A stretch of 64,000 nt of DNA, taken from Temnothorax longispinosus (Eukaryota; Arthropoda; Insecta; Hymenoptera; Formicidae). The translations under genes were made by a program, and so were the position numbers. Location of the stretch: contig NC_092361.1 of NCBI RefSeq assembly GCF_030848805.1, positions 17,195,406 through 17,259,405 on the forward strand, given 5' to 3'. The notes below the pieces were generated by a model. It saw only the letters and a program-made list of their open reading frames with translations. It did no database searches and had not been told where the DNA came from. Shown here in pieces: positions 45,109-56,527 of this stretch (its first letter is position 1; every line of letters starts with the position of its first letter).

Positions 45109-48100
45109 ATGGTGACTACTATCCAACAGGTGTTGCATCCTTTTTTTATTTTGTGCTTTATCACTGGTTTAGACTTTTACCCCAGAAAACAGCCGAGAAT
45201 TCAGTGGACCGTAAACTTAAGTATTTTATATTCTTTGACAATCTGGTTTGCTTATATCTACGTCCTTTATTTTATAATTATTGGATTCAGAGGAATAATA
45301 TCCACATCAGGGAAAATAATTCACGAGATTAGCACATTCACCACAATTGTGTCTGCAATTATGAGTCATTATCATCAAAAGGTATAATTCAATTTTGTTG
45401 TATTTATACAATACAGGGTATAACAAATAATGTGGGACACACTTTAGGAGTGAATTCAGGATCCTAAAATAACAAAAAATTAATATAAACATACTAATGC
45501 CTGAAATCACTTTGTTTCCAAGTTATCGCTATTTCTATTATGACAACTCTGTGACTCTTAGACAAAAATAATTTGCAGTTCACACAATACATGTTAGGAT
45601 TTTCAAGTATCGTACATTTCATATGATAAAAGCATAATTACCTCGCATATATCTTAAAATTACCTCACAGATTTGAAATATTACTTGATTACTTGTTTCA
45701 GAGATTTACAATATGTTTAAAGAAGCTTGCAATTGTGGACGATTCCTTGGAAGAGCTGGGCACTCCAAAAATGTATCAAAAAATGCATATGTGGTCGAAA
45801 ATAGTGATAATAGGGTGGCTCGTGCTCAGTCTTTTTACAAATTTTTATGACTCGTTGTGGTGGCTAAAAAAAAGTGGAAACGCATATGTATCTTATGCAT
45901 TAAATCATTCCATTCATATTAATACGTTGGTGGATTTGTTATTTATATCGATCTTATGGTTTGTACAATATCTTTAATATTTAGTTATAATAAGTTTATG
46001 TATTTTTATTTATACACTAATATTTTGTCATCTGTAAAAGTGCTTTTTGTGATTCCCTCGTTAATTAATAAAATCCGATTAAAATTAACATTAAAATTAA
46101 CAATTAGCAATTTGAGTAAACAATTTTATGAAGTTTTTTGTGATTTGACAATGATATTATTTCATATTAGTGTAATTGTAATTCTTAATATAATTTTTCT
46201 AAATAAAAGGATAAAATTAAATATACTTTGTAAAAAAGTTATCGAATATAAATATTATTGATGTTTTGTCGTACATTGTACAATTCATTGTCTGAATAGG
46301 TATGTCGGCACCAGATTTGATAAAGTGAACGAGCATATGCAGTATCTATTAGTAAGAGAAGAACATGGGCTAAGATGTACATGGGAAAAACCTGATGTAA
46401 TTGTTCATCGATATATCTTGTATACTGATAATTACAAACGAACATTGTGGATCTTAATGTAAATCAGTATACATTTATATACATAGTTAAGGGAGAGAAT
46501 GGAATTGAAAAATCATAAAACAAACCTAATGTCGGTGAAGTTGGCATATCATTTTCCACCAGATCAAAAATAAAAGGGAGTTCTTGTCGCATGCAGTCGA
46601 GCATTATAGTTCCTGATATTTTTTAGTAATAGTTCTGGTGATTTTACCCAAAAAACAATCAATCGAAAAAATAATCTGCTAGTTACTTCCCGTAGTAGAT
46701 CATTTTCTAACAGATCAAAAATAAAAGAGAGTTCTTCTCGCATACAGTCGAGTTCTATAGTTCTTGATACTTTTTAGCGATAGTTCTGGTAATTTTGCAA
46801 AAAATTCATTGAAAAAATTATCTGCTAGTTTTCCATAGCATAGAGTGAGATGCCGACAAAGTCTTGGAGTTCCGCTTTATATAAAATTTTTCGAATAGTT
46901 CTGAACATACTGAAGTATTTTCTAAAAAGTTCCCTGCACTAACAATGTTGTATAAATTTTTAATAAATTGATATTGCTCGAGCGCCGCGTACTACTTTCT
47001 TTTATTTAATAATACGTCACATTGATTTACTTCTCAAGCTGAAGAACATTAATTTAAAATGCTCGAAAATTTACTTGCCACCTTTTTTGTTTTTCCTTAA
47101 ATCTCTTGTTTTTAGAAACTTACATTAAATATATTTAGAAATGATTTATATATCCTTAATTGTGTAAAAAACCACTTACTTCAAAAATAAAAAAGATTTA
47201 TATTTTAATCAAATCACATGTACTTCTCATCCTCAATAAATTATTAAATTAAAAAAATTTTATTTTAGATAATAATACAATTAATAAATTATAACAATTA
47301 TTTAAGTTTTCATATTTATATGCCATAAGTTTTTGCATAATAACATATATCTTTCAACAGGCACGTACATTTAGAATTATGTCGTCTTGCTCGTGAATTA
47401 AATATGATATTTGGAATGCAAATGACTCTCGAAATGACATCCTGCTTCTTATACTTAACAGGATTGTGCCATTGGTTATGCCAGATGGTAATGAGAGAAT
47501 ATAACGATGAAGAGAAATATACAATATACTTGTACTTTAGACAAGGCACATGGCTTTTTTTATTTTTATTAAAGCTCTATACTGTAAATTACATGTGCGA
47601 AAATGTTTCTTTAAAGGTAAAGTCACACAATTCACGAATATTTAATCTATATTAATAAATTTCAAATTTTAGGCTAATCAAATTGACAAAATAATTCATA
47701 AATTGTCAAATACTCTTCGGTATGCAGATGTTTGGAAAGAGGTAATAATAAATAACAAATAATAAACACTAATTGTAAGAATAAATATAATAAGTTGAAT
47801 AAACCATAATGATATTTATATACAGATTTGTCAGTTTACTTTGCAAATAACATATCATCAATTAAAATTTACTGGAATGGGTCTCTTCTATTTTGGCAAT
47901 TCATTTTTACGAAAGGTACAATGCATTTATCCTTTTTATTCTGTCTTATATTTTGTAGATTAGTCTAAAAAATTAATCATTAAAATTGTTGGTAATACTT
48001 TTCTTTCATAAATTATTTGGTAATTTCTAAATTTTATAATTATCTTGTACACATGTGCAATTTAATAAAATTTTTTAGCAATGTAAAAAATTAATTTATA

Positions 48101-48170
48101 TATTTTATTTCAGTGGGGCACGACAGTTGTAACTTTTGTACTCATTATGAGGCAAATGAAAATAGCATAA
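45109..48170 (+). CDS. gustatory receptor J (clade III)
   Basis: Exons: 45109-45381, 45702-45958, 46300-46458, 47361-47616, 47673-47741, 47826-47915, 48114-48170; 386 residues, all open. Starts MVTTIQQVLHPFF; exon 1 has FYPRKQPRIQW, as in D. Exon 2 is four codons shorter than D's between the last two hydrophobic spans and keeps AIVDDSLEELGTPKMY. Exon 3 starts YVGTRFDKV. Exon 4 has LARELNMIFGMQMTLEM and NYMCENVSLK. Exon 6 starts ICQFTLQ where most have IYQF. The last exon begins WGTTVVTFVLIMRQM, with Trp instead of Phe and an Arg inside TM7, both unusual. Intron 1 and intron 3 carry repeat insertions. Confidence 0.85.
45412..45560. repeat. possible dispersed repeat in intron 1 of J
   Basis: ACAGGGTATAACAAATAATG through to GACAACTCTGTGAC is GC-richer than the intron around it. 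It has no counterpart in intron 1 of D. Suspected repeat fragment; family not known. Confidence 0.35.
46532..46990. mobile_element. single foldback arm in intron 3 of J
   Basis: GTGAAGTTGGCATATCATTT and the following 430 bp match the left outer arm of the 32359-34514 foldback, including the internal near-repeat with GTAGATCATTTTCTA. Only one arm is present and it is more diverged than the G-intron arms are from each other. Insertion does not touch exons 3 or 4. Confidence 0.8.
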
Positions 48171-48437
48171 GTACTTATCTGATAATTTTTCTTCAAGAGA
48201 ATAAGGAAGCTAATTTCTTGTCAAGCCTACCATATAAATTAATCAAAATTGTTCTTCGTAATTGTTTAAATATCATTCACTTAATGTACTAATATAATAG
48301 TAATTAAATAATATCATAAAATTCCATAAGAACTCTATCATTGTTTCATTTCCTGTCTAAAAAATATAATTATATACATCATTATAAAAAAAATAAATTT
48401 AGTTTGTTTAAATGTTTTTAACATTTTTATATAATAT

Positions 48438-48760
48438 ACTAGCTGGTTACCCGGGCTTCGCCCAGGAGTCGTTCTTCTTCAAACGACTTCATTTGTGTTT
48501 TAATATCCTTAATCGAAAAAAATTCCTTTATCAGTTCGGATACCAATTCCCAAAAAGATCGGTAACGAAAAACTATACAGTTTATAGCACTCCCTAGGAA
48601 ATTCTACCTCTATTTTATATACAATTCTTTAAGATTCGGTCAATTATTTCCCGAAAAATTGGAAAAATTTTGGATACCGGTTCCCAAAAAGATCGGTAAC
48701 GAACAACTATACACTCTATAACACTCCCCGGAAAATTCTACCCTTATTTTATATACTTTT
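48438..48760. repeat. dispersed repeat with ACCCGGGCTTCGCCC start and tandem tail
   Basis: Starts near CTAGCTGGTTACCCGGGCTTC. It then contains a unit with CCCAAAAAGATCGGTAACGA twice, at about 48540 and 48674, a 134-bp shift. It is followed by CATA and TA microsatellite, as at the 3' end of some non-LTR elements. Class uncertain. Confidence 0.5.
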
Positions 48761-48855
48761 GGTAAAAATTTGGTCGAATAGTTTAAGAGTGTATAAAGAA
48801 CATACATACATACATTATACATACATACATACAGACATTCTATTTTATATATATA

Positions 48856-48857
<2 letters not shown>

Positions 48858-48922
<65 letters not shown>
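48858..48922. repeat. (TA)n microsatellite
   Basis: Long perfect TA run. It creates a spurious frame of alternating Tyr/Ile codons. Confidence 0.95.
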
Positions 48923-48925
<3 letters not shown>

Positions 48926-49021
48926 TTTTATTTATACTTCAAATGTGTACATATATTCATGTATATATGCACAGAAAGTAGCTAAGTGCTCTCTGTGTTT
49001 TAAAGTGCAAATAATTCATAT

Positions 49022-49044
49022 AAGGATCGATTGTATCAACTACA
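49022..49044 (+). promoter_or_regulatory. conserved upstream motif of clade I gene K
   Basis: AAGGATCGATTGTATCAACT, about 165 bp before the chosen start. Form shared with L and related to E and G. Confidence 0.4.
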
Positions 49045-49205
49045 GTATTGCTGAATAATTATTGCAATAATTATAACAGGTATCCGACGATATAATCAAA
49101 TACCATTCCATTTTCGTGATGAATATAACGTTTACACTGTACAAACTTTTCAACTGTACAATTTTAATAGTTAGTACGTGGAATTTGAAGAGTTTTGATC
49201 AGATC

Positions 49206-52200
49206 ATGGTTGATACCATAGAAAAGGCTTTGAATCCCCTTTTCTTAGCCACTTTTATCTTCGGTTGTGGAATTCTTAGATATCCGCTAGACCAACCAAG
49301 ATATTGCTTGAGCATTTTCTATATATTAACTGTGTGGAGTGTTCATGCCTGTGCGGTTTATTATGTAAAAATTCAATATTCTCTGACTTTTTCTAATAGT
49401 TTTCCAGGTTCCCTTATAATAATAATAAATTTATTTGTGATAATGATATCTATAATTATCATTGTTCGCGAACACGAGGTATAGTTTCTCTGTATAATGT
49501 TATCATTTTATTGGTGTAATATCAAAAACAAAGTAAATAACGCACAATGCCACTTCTTAATTTAAGACTAACTAACTTCATCATTACTTATATGAAAAGG
49601 TGATAAAATAAAGTTTTGTGCCATTTGATTATATTTTCTACATTCATTAATTTTTGCCAAAGCTTGTAGTCAATAAATGTTGCTTTCAATATATCTTTTG
49701 TCTGATAACTCAATAAAACTTTGCTAAAATTTTTGTCATACACACACTGCTTTACACATTGCTACGAAACGTATCGTTATTGGTATATTTTATGTATATT
49801 TATTTAAGAGAGAGATTATCATAGTTCTATATATATTTTCTTTTGCTGCTCAGAAATTCCACACATGTATAAGAAAACTCGATCTTGTGAACGATACATT
49901 GGGAGAACTCGGAATGCCCAAAGAATATCATAAATTGAGAAATTTGATGAAATGTGCCTTGGTTATATGGTTTCTCATGGCATGCGCATCATGGACTTTT
50001 GATTCTTTAATGTGCATAGACGCATTTAATGAAACAAGAGCCATAATAATTCCTATTGTTATGGATTATAGTTTACATATTAATAACATTATACATATAA
50101 TGTTTATGCTTCTTCTAAGGTTTGAAAATCTTTGTTGCAATTATTTACTGACAATATTTTTCAGTAAACGTATACGGATTCAGAAGTTTGCAATGCACTT
50201 CTATAAAACTTTTATAAAATTATGTTTTTACAAAATTTTTATAAAATTATGTAATTTTAGACAGAAGAAGGAAATAATTAAGTAACTCTATTTTTTCCTT
50301 TATCTACTTGTTTTTACTTTAATATGCACAAATTTAATTACGCTTTTTCTAAATACCTTTTAAATTGCAGACATATCGGTTCTATTCTGGATAAAATAAA
50401 CTATTATATTATACAACTATCAGAAACAGAAAACTGTGGACTAAGATACAAATGGAAAAAGTCTCTGGTCGTTAACAGCCACATTGTCCGAAGTGCTGAG
50501 AGTCGCAAGCGTATATTACTTATCGTAATGTAAATTGATACACGCTAATGTAACACAAAAAATTGCAAAAAATAATTTTATTAATCAAATATAATTGATT
50601 TATTATATTATAATGTCTCATAATGTCTCTTAGATTTCTGTGTTAAAATTTATTCAAAGCAATTCTATATATTAAAAATTTGTGTCAATTCTATATACCA
50701 AAAACAATAAAATTTTTAAAGAAAGTTATCTCATTAATATACGTAACGTAATATAAAGATAAATATAACTTTTCTGTTGTTTTATGACATAATAAATCTT
50801 TTAATATAGATTCAGCTAATCCACCTAAGAGACAAATGATACATGCATATATGTATATGTACGTCCTAGAAAGAATATATAAAAAATCAATAGTAAAAGA
50901 GACCGAGGCTAGATGGTCCATATTTCAGAATTTCGAAGTTACAACTTCTCAGACAATATAATTGTTATAACTGACTGTACAAACGTAGTTACAGCCTTCT
51001 TCTTTATCGCGCTAATTATGGGCCAATTTTATCCTGGCCTAGAGTATGCTCTATTTCAATCATTTTATAAATAAAAATTACATTTATTACCTGAAACAGT
51101 ATATTATATACTTGCAAGAAACTTCATTCTTACTAGTAACAGACCGCTTAACTGTATTCACTAACAATGGAGAATATTACTACAAAATTTTAAGAGGCTC
51201 GAAAATTTACTTTGCTATTACTAAATCAATTTTTCCTATTTTTTAACTGTAATGTTATTCCGATTTTAATAAAACTCAGGGAAGTGTATCTATGTTCTAA
51301 TAGGATTATTTCGTGATTTTGTGCCATTCATTATTCCGCTCAAAATAAACACTAAAAGCAACGTGAGCAACATGCCCTTTGAGTCATTTAGCCCTAGTCT
51401 CTTCTAATGTTTCTTCTGGAAATATATTTGTTTATTTATGTAAATTTCTAGGCATCTTCATTTGGAACTTTGTCAAATAGCTCGCGATATAAATGGCTTC
51501 TTTGGAATGCAAATGACTTTGCAAATGATATCCTATTTCGTTGTCTTAAACGGATGGTTTTATTTTCAATACTACATAATATTACACCTGAAAGAAATGT
51601 ACGAAAATAATATAGCACTAAAAGTAGCGCTTTCTGTCAACATGTGGTTTATTACATTTTTAATGAAACTCGTATCATTGAATCATATATGCGAAAGTGT
51701 TAGCGCTAAGGTAAATATTTTTAGTGGATTAAAAAAAAGTATATTTACAAGTATATTTACAAAAAAAAATTACATAACATAATCTTCGATCTTTCTAAAA
51801 GATCTAAAAAATTGAATAATAATCACAGCGCAAAGTAAATTTTAATATTACAAAGATAAACTTTTTCAGTCGTAACAGATTTAAAAATTTCTTTTTAGGA
51901 AAAAATTCACTCAATTATTATTAAAAACAATACAGTGTATTATTATATAAATAAATCAATATAATTAATTCTATTATATATGTTTCAGGCGCGAAAAACC
52001 AAGAACGTTGTCAATAGATTGACAAATATTGTCGGTTTTGCTGATGTACGCGAAGAGGTACGTATGACAAATCTCTCAACTCTAAAAAATCTTTATTTAA
52101 AAATATTTAAATAAAAATCGCTTTATTATGTAATGCAGATTTCCCAATTTGTTTTGCAAATATTACTACGGCCGTTAAAGTTTAGCGGATTAGGTCTATT

Positions 52201-52415
52201 TTACTTTGGCTACGATTTTATGCGTAAGGTTGGTCCTTAATTCATATAATATTTTTAAGTAGAAACTTAGTTTATACAAAGCTATAAAATTTCAAACAGT
52301 GATATTTTTGTTTAATATTTCCTTCCAGTTCTTCGCCTGGATTGTCACCGTTGTTCTTTTTATGGTGCAACTAGATGTTTTTCCTATATCTCAAGTTCTC
52401 GACAATTATGCATAA
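49206..52415 (+). CDS. gustatory receptor K (clade I)
   Basis: Exons: 49206-49478, 49854-50119, 50371-50529, 51452-51710, 51989-52057, 52139-52228, 52329-52415; 400 residues, no lesion. The start MVDTIEKALNPLF follows E and G. The same frame is open to an ATG at 49116 (MMNITF), also present in L, so a 30-residue longer N-terminus cannot be excluded. Exon 2 has LDLVNDTLGELGMPKEYHKL. Exon 3 starts HIGSILDKI. Exon 4 has IARDINGFFGMQMTLQM and NHICESVSAK. Exon 6 starts ISQFVLQILLRPLKF. The last exon reads AWIVTVVLFMVQL. Very close to L in exons and introns. Intron 3 holds a decayed transposon. Confidence 0.87.
50899..51413. mobile_element. decayed inverted-repeat element in intron 3 of K
   Basis: AAGAGACCGAGGCTAGATGG on the left and GTCATTTAGCCCTAGTCTCT on the right form an imperfect inverted pair. 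The ends resemble the GGGAGACYGGGGC family at 19562 and 31661. The right end also survives in intron 3 of L (about 55258-55283), so insertion came before the K/L duplication. Confidence 0.6.
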
Positions 52416-53110
52416 TATAACATGTTACAAGTGTTACAACCAAAGTAGAAAAGGATACACATAGCACTTTTTTTACATTATCTTTCAAATTTCTTATTTA
52501 ATATTCTTTTACTTTTGTTCAATACAAAGATTAGTTTAAATAATTGTTGTAAAAAATTCACGCAATAAATAATTAATTTTGCATTAACATACAAACATTT
52601 TTTATATCGATATAATGTATTATCATTTATTAATTATATGCATACATTTTTTAATAAAAACTCTTTTAACCTTTCTACATACAATATCGATCAAAATCGT
52701 GTTGCATCGTTCATGGAAAGAAAAGTCGTTACTTTAATAAAGAAAGACGTACATAAATGTTATAAAATTTTATTTTAGTACTGTTATTTTATACTTTGAT
52801 AGGAATACCTTTTTTAAGAAAAAAAAACGAAGATCTTAATGATTTAATAGCGTTGTTTCATATTATCATCAACGTTATGAGGTTATTTATATTTTGTATA
52901 CATGTACATATATTCATGTATATAAACACAGAAAAATACATATTACCTGCAAGTAAATATTACTTGTTCTAAGAATTTGATAAGTTCATATATCCGCAAA
53001 TCTACCATAAAGTCATCACAAGGATTTAACATTGCGTCAATTGTAAAACCCCACTTCTGCTACTAAGCTGACCCTTTTTCAATTCATACAAAGGTTAAAT
53101 GTAAAACGGA
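52416..53110. other. K-L spacer
   Basis: AT-rich, no gene seen. 52930-53000 has no recognised content. Confidence 0.4.
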
Positions 53111-53359
53111 AAAAGTGTGCAAATTAGAAACTTGCACATTGTTTCCTCATTATTACAGGTCGCTACGCATTGCTCCTATTTTATTTCGCTCATAAAGCTT
53201 CCTCTATGAGGAAACCAAACTAATAAATAGTAATAATTATGCATCAAATAAAATGCAAGCTTCCTCATAAGAGGAGCTTTGTGAGCAAAATAAAACAGAA
53301 GCAATGGTAGCGATCTGTAATGAGGAAGCAATGTGCAAGTTTCTAATTTGCACACTTTT
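53111..53359. mobile_element. 249-bp palindromic MITE between K and L
   Basis: AAAAGTGTGCAAATTAGAAA at the left pairs with its complement at the right end. The inverted match includes TTGCACATTG, TTTCCTCATTA and AGGAAGCTT and runs over most of each arm. No clear target duplication seen. Absent from the matching place before K. Confidence 0.75.
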
Positions 53360-53448
53360 CTTGGCTATAGAATGATATCTTTCTGTGTGTATGTACAGAA
53401 AGCAGCTAAGTGCTCTCTGTGTTTTAAAGTGCAAATAATTCATTATAA

Positions 53449-53471
53449 GAATCGATTGTGTCAACTACGGT
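53449..53471 (+). promoter_or_regulatory. conserved upstream motif of clade I gene L
   Basis: AGAATCGATTGTGTCAACTA, about 150 bp before the start codon. Confidence 0.4.
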
Positions 53472-53617
53472 ATGGCTTAATAATTTAACAGTTATGCGGC
53501 AATATAATCAAATACCATTCCATTTTCGTGATGAATATAACGCTTGTATCATATGAACTTTTCAACTGTACAATTTTAATAGTTAGTACATCGAGTTGGA
53601 AGAGTTTCGATCGGATT

Positions 53618-56285
53618 ATGATTGATACCATAGAAAAGGCTTTGAATCCCCTTTTCTTAGCCACTTTTATTTTCGGTTGTGGAATTCTTAGATATCCGCT
53701 AGACAAGCCGAGATATTGCTTGAGCATTTTCTACATATTAACTGTGTGGAGTGTTTATGCCTGTGCGGTATATTATGTAACAATTCAATATTCTCTGACA
53801 ATTTCTAATAGTTCTCCAGGTTCCCTTATAGAAATAATGAATTTATTTGTGATAATAATATCTATAATTATCATTGTTCGCGAACACGAGGTATAATTTC
53901 TTTATATATTGTTATCGTTTTATTAGTGTGATATCTCAAACAAAATAAATAACGAACAACGTCACTTTTCACTTTAGGACTAACAATAAGTAACTTCATC
54001 ATTACTTATTTGAAATGTGATAAAATAAAGTTTTGTACCATTGGATTATATTTTCTACATTAATTAATTTTTACCAAAGCTTGTAGTCAATAAACGTTGC
54101 TTTCAATATATCTCCTGTCTGATAACTCAATAAAATCTTGATAGAATTTTTTTCATACACACACTGCCTCACACATTGGTATCGTTATTGGTATATTTTA
54201 TGTATATTTATTTGAGAGAGAGAGATTGTCATAATTCTATATTTTCTCTTGCTGCTCAGAAATTTCGCACATGTATAAGAAAACTCGATCTTGTGAACGA
54301 TACATTGGAAGAACTCGGAATGCCTAAAGAATATCATAAATTGAGAAATGTGATGAAATGTGCCTTGATTACGTGGTTTCTCATGGCATGCGCATCATGG
54401 ACTTTTGACTCTTTAATGTGCATAGACTTATTTAATGAAACAAGGGCCATGATGATCCCTATCGTTATGGATTATAGTTTACATATTATTGCCATTATAG
54501 ATATAATGTTTATGCTTCTTTTAAGGTTCGCAAATCTTATACTTTGCTGCATTTATTTAACGACAATATTTTTTAGTAAAAGTATACGGATTCAGAAATT
54601 TGAAATGCATTTTCTATAAAATTCCTATAAAATTTTGTAATTTTAGACAGAAGAAGAAAATAATTAAAAACTTTCATTTTTTGCGTTATCTACTCGTCTT
54701 TACTTTAATATGCACAAATTTAATTACTGTTTTCTAAATATATTTTAAATTGCAGACATATCGGTTCTATTCTGGATAAAATAAATGATTATATTGTACA
54801 ACTATCAGAAACAGAAAACTGTGGACTAAGATACAAATGGAAAAAATCTCTTGTCGTTAACAGCCACATTGTCCGAAGTGCTGAGAGTCGCAAACGTATA
54901 TTATTTACCGTAATGTAAATTGATACACGCTAATGTAACACAAAAAATTGCAAAAAATAATTTTATTAATTAAATGTATTTGATTTATTATATTATAATG
55001 TCTCATGATGTCTCTTATAATGTTTCTGTGTTAAAATTCATTCATTGACGATGGAGAATATCAATGCAAAATTTCAAAAAGCTTGAAATCTTACTTTTGC
55101 TATTACTAAATCAATTTTTTATATTTCTTAACTGTAATATTATTCCAATTTTAATGAAACTCGGGGAAGAGTATCTGTGTTCTAAAAAAATTATTTCACA
55201 AATTCTTGTTCCACTCAAGATTAATACTAAAAAAGCAACGTGAGCAACATACTCCTGGGATCATTTAGCCTCAATCTCCTCTAATGTTTCTTCATAAAAT
55301 TTATTTGTTATTTATGTAAATTTCTAGGCATCTGCATTTGGAACTTTGTCGAATAGCTCGCGATATAAATGGCTTCTTTGGAATGCAAATGACTTTGCAA
55401 ATAATATCCTATTTTGTTGTCTTAAGTGGATTGTTTTATATTCAATACTACATAATGTTACACCTGAAAGAAATGTACGAAAATGATATAACACTAAAAA
55501 TATTGCTTTCTATCAACATGTGGTTTATCATATTTTTAATGAAACTTATATCATTGAATCATATATGCGAAAGTGTTAGCGTTAAGGTAAATATATTGTC
55601 AGTAAATTAACAAAATTATATTTACAAGTAAAAAAGTTACATGACATAATCTTCGATCTTTCTAAAAAATTAAAAAATTTGAGTAATAATCGCAGCAAAG
55701 TAAATGTTAATGTTACAAAGATAAACTTTTTCAGTCGTAAAAGATTTAAAAATTTCTGTATAAAAAAATTAACTCAATTATTATTAAAAACAATACAGTG
55801 TATTATTATATATGTAAATCAATATAATTAATTCTATTATATATGTTTCAGGCGCGAAAAACCAAGAACGTTGTCAATAGATTGACAAATATTGTCGGTT
55901 TTGCTGATGTACGCGAAGAGGTACGTATGACAAATCTCTCAACTCTAAAAAATCTTTATTTAAAAATATTTGAATAAAAATTGCTTTATTATATAATGCA
56001 GATTTCCCAATTTGTTTTGCAAATATTACTACGGCCATTAAAGTTTAGCGGATTGGGTCTGTTTTACTTTGGCTACGATTTTATTCGTAAGGTTAGTCTT
56101 TAATATCATTCATATAGCTTTAGGTAGAAACTTAGCTTAAACAAAGCTATAAAATTTCGGACAGAGTGATATTTTTGTTTGATATTTCCTTCCAGTTCTT
56201 CGCCTGGATTGTCACCGTTGTTCTTTTTATGGTGCAAATAGGTGATATATATATTTTTCCTATATCTCAAATTCTTAATAAATAG
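53618..56285 (+). CDS. gustatory receptor L (clade I)
   Basis: Exons: 53618-53890, 54260-54525, 54756-54914, 55328-55586, 55852-55920, 56002-56091, 56196-56285; 401 residues, no lesion. Starts MIDTIEKALNPLF, with an in-frame upstream ATG at 53528 as in K. Exon 2 has LDLVNDTLEELGMPKEYHKL and donor GTTCGC. Exon 3 starts HIGSILDKI. Exon 4 ends NHICESVSVK. Exon 5 is identical in sequence to K's. The last exon reads AWIVTVVLFMVQI and has an inserted GDIYIF-type segment before the shared PISQ tail. A tandem duplicate of K; much of the introns can still be aligned by eye. Confidence 0.87.
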
Positions 56286-56385
56286 GCAAATATGCACAAC
56301 ATGTTGCATAAAAAATGTTAATCGATGTCATATCATTTTAATGATTGGTTCTCAACACATGAGTCATGTTACTCATTCATCAGAG
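56286..56385. other. L-M spacer
   Basis: Short; no gene. Confidence 0.4.
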
Positions 56386-56450
56386 TGGATCGATTATTTT
56401 AATACGCATAAGTGCTATACAACGAACACATATCGTCATTATAAAGGAAT
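56386..56450 (+). promoter_or_regulatory. clade III upstream conserved block (gene M)
   Basis: TGGATCGATTATTTTAATAC then GCATAAGTGC (here AT replaces the GT of GCGTAAGTGC) and CATATCGTCATTATAAAG, 112 bp before the start. The lost GT argues against this being a splice donor. Confidence 0.4.
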
Positions 56451-56527
56451 TTAACACTACCATTGCCAATCAATGTAATTGCGATGCATCCGAGAAATAA
56501 GTTTAAACAGACACTCAGTGCTTTGCA

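Larger units (their letters stand above)
48171..49020. other. J-K spacer
   Basis: No gene. Contains a dispersed repeat and an (AT)n run (separate entries). From about 48955 (GTATATATGCACAGAAAGTA) it matches the region before L, marking the left end of the K/L duplication. Confidence 0.5.

Noticed and set aside
48759..49058. 99-codon frame rich in Tyr-Ile
   Set aside because: Translation of a TA microsatellite.
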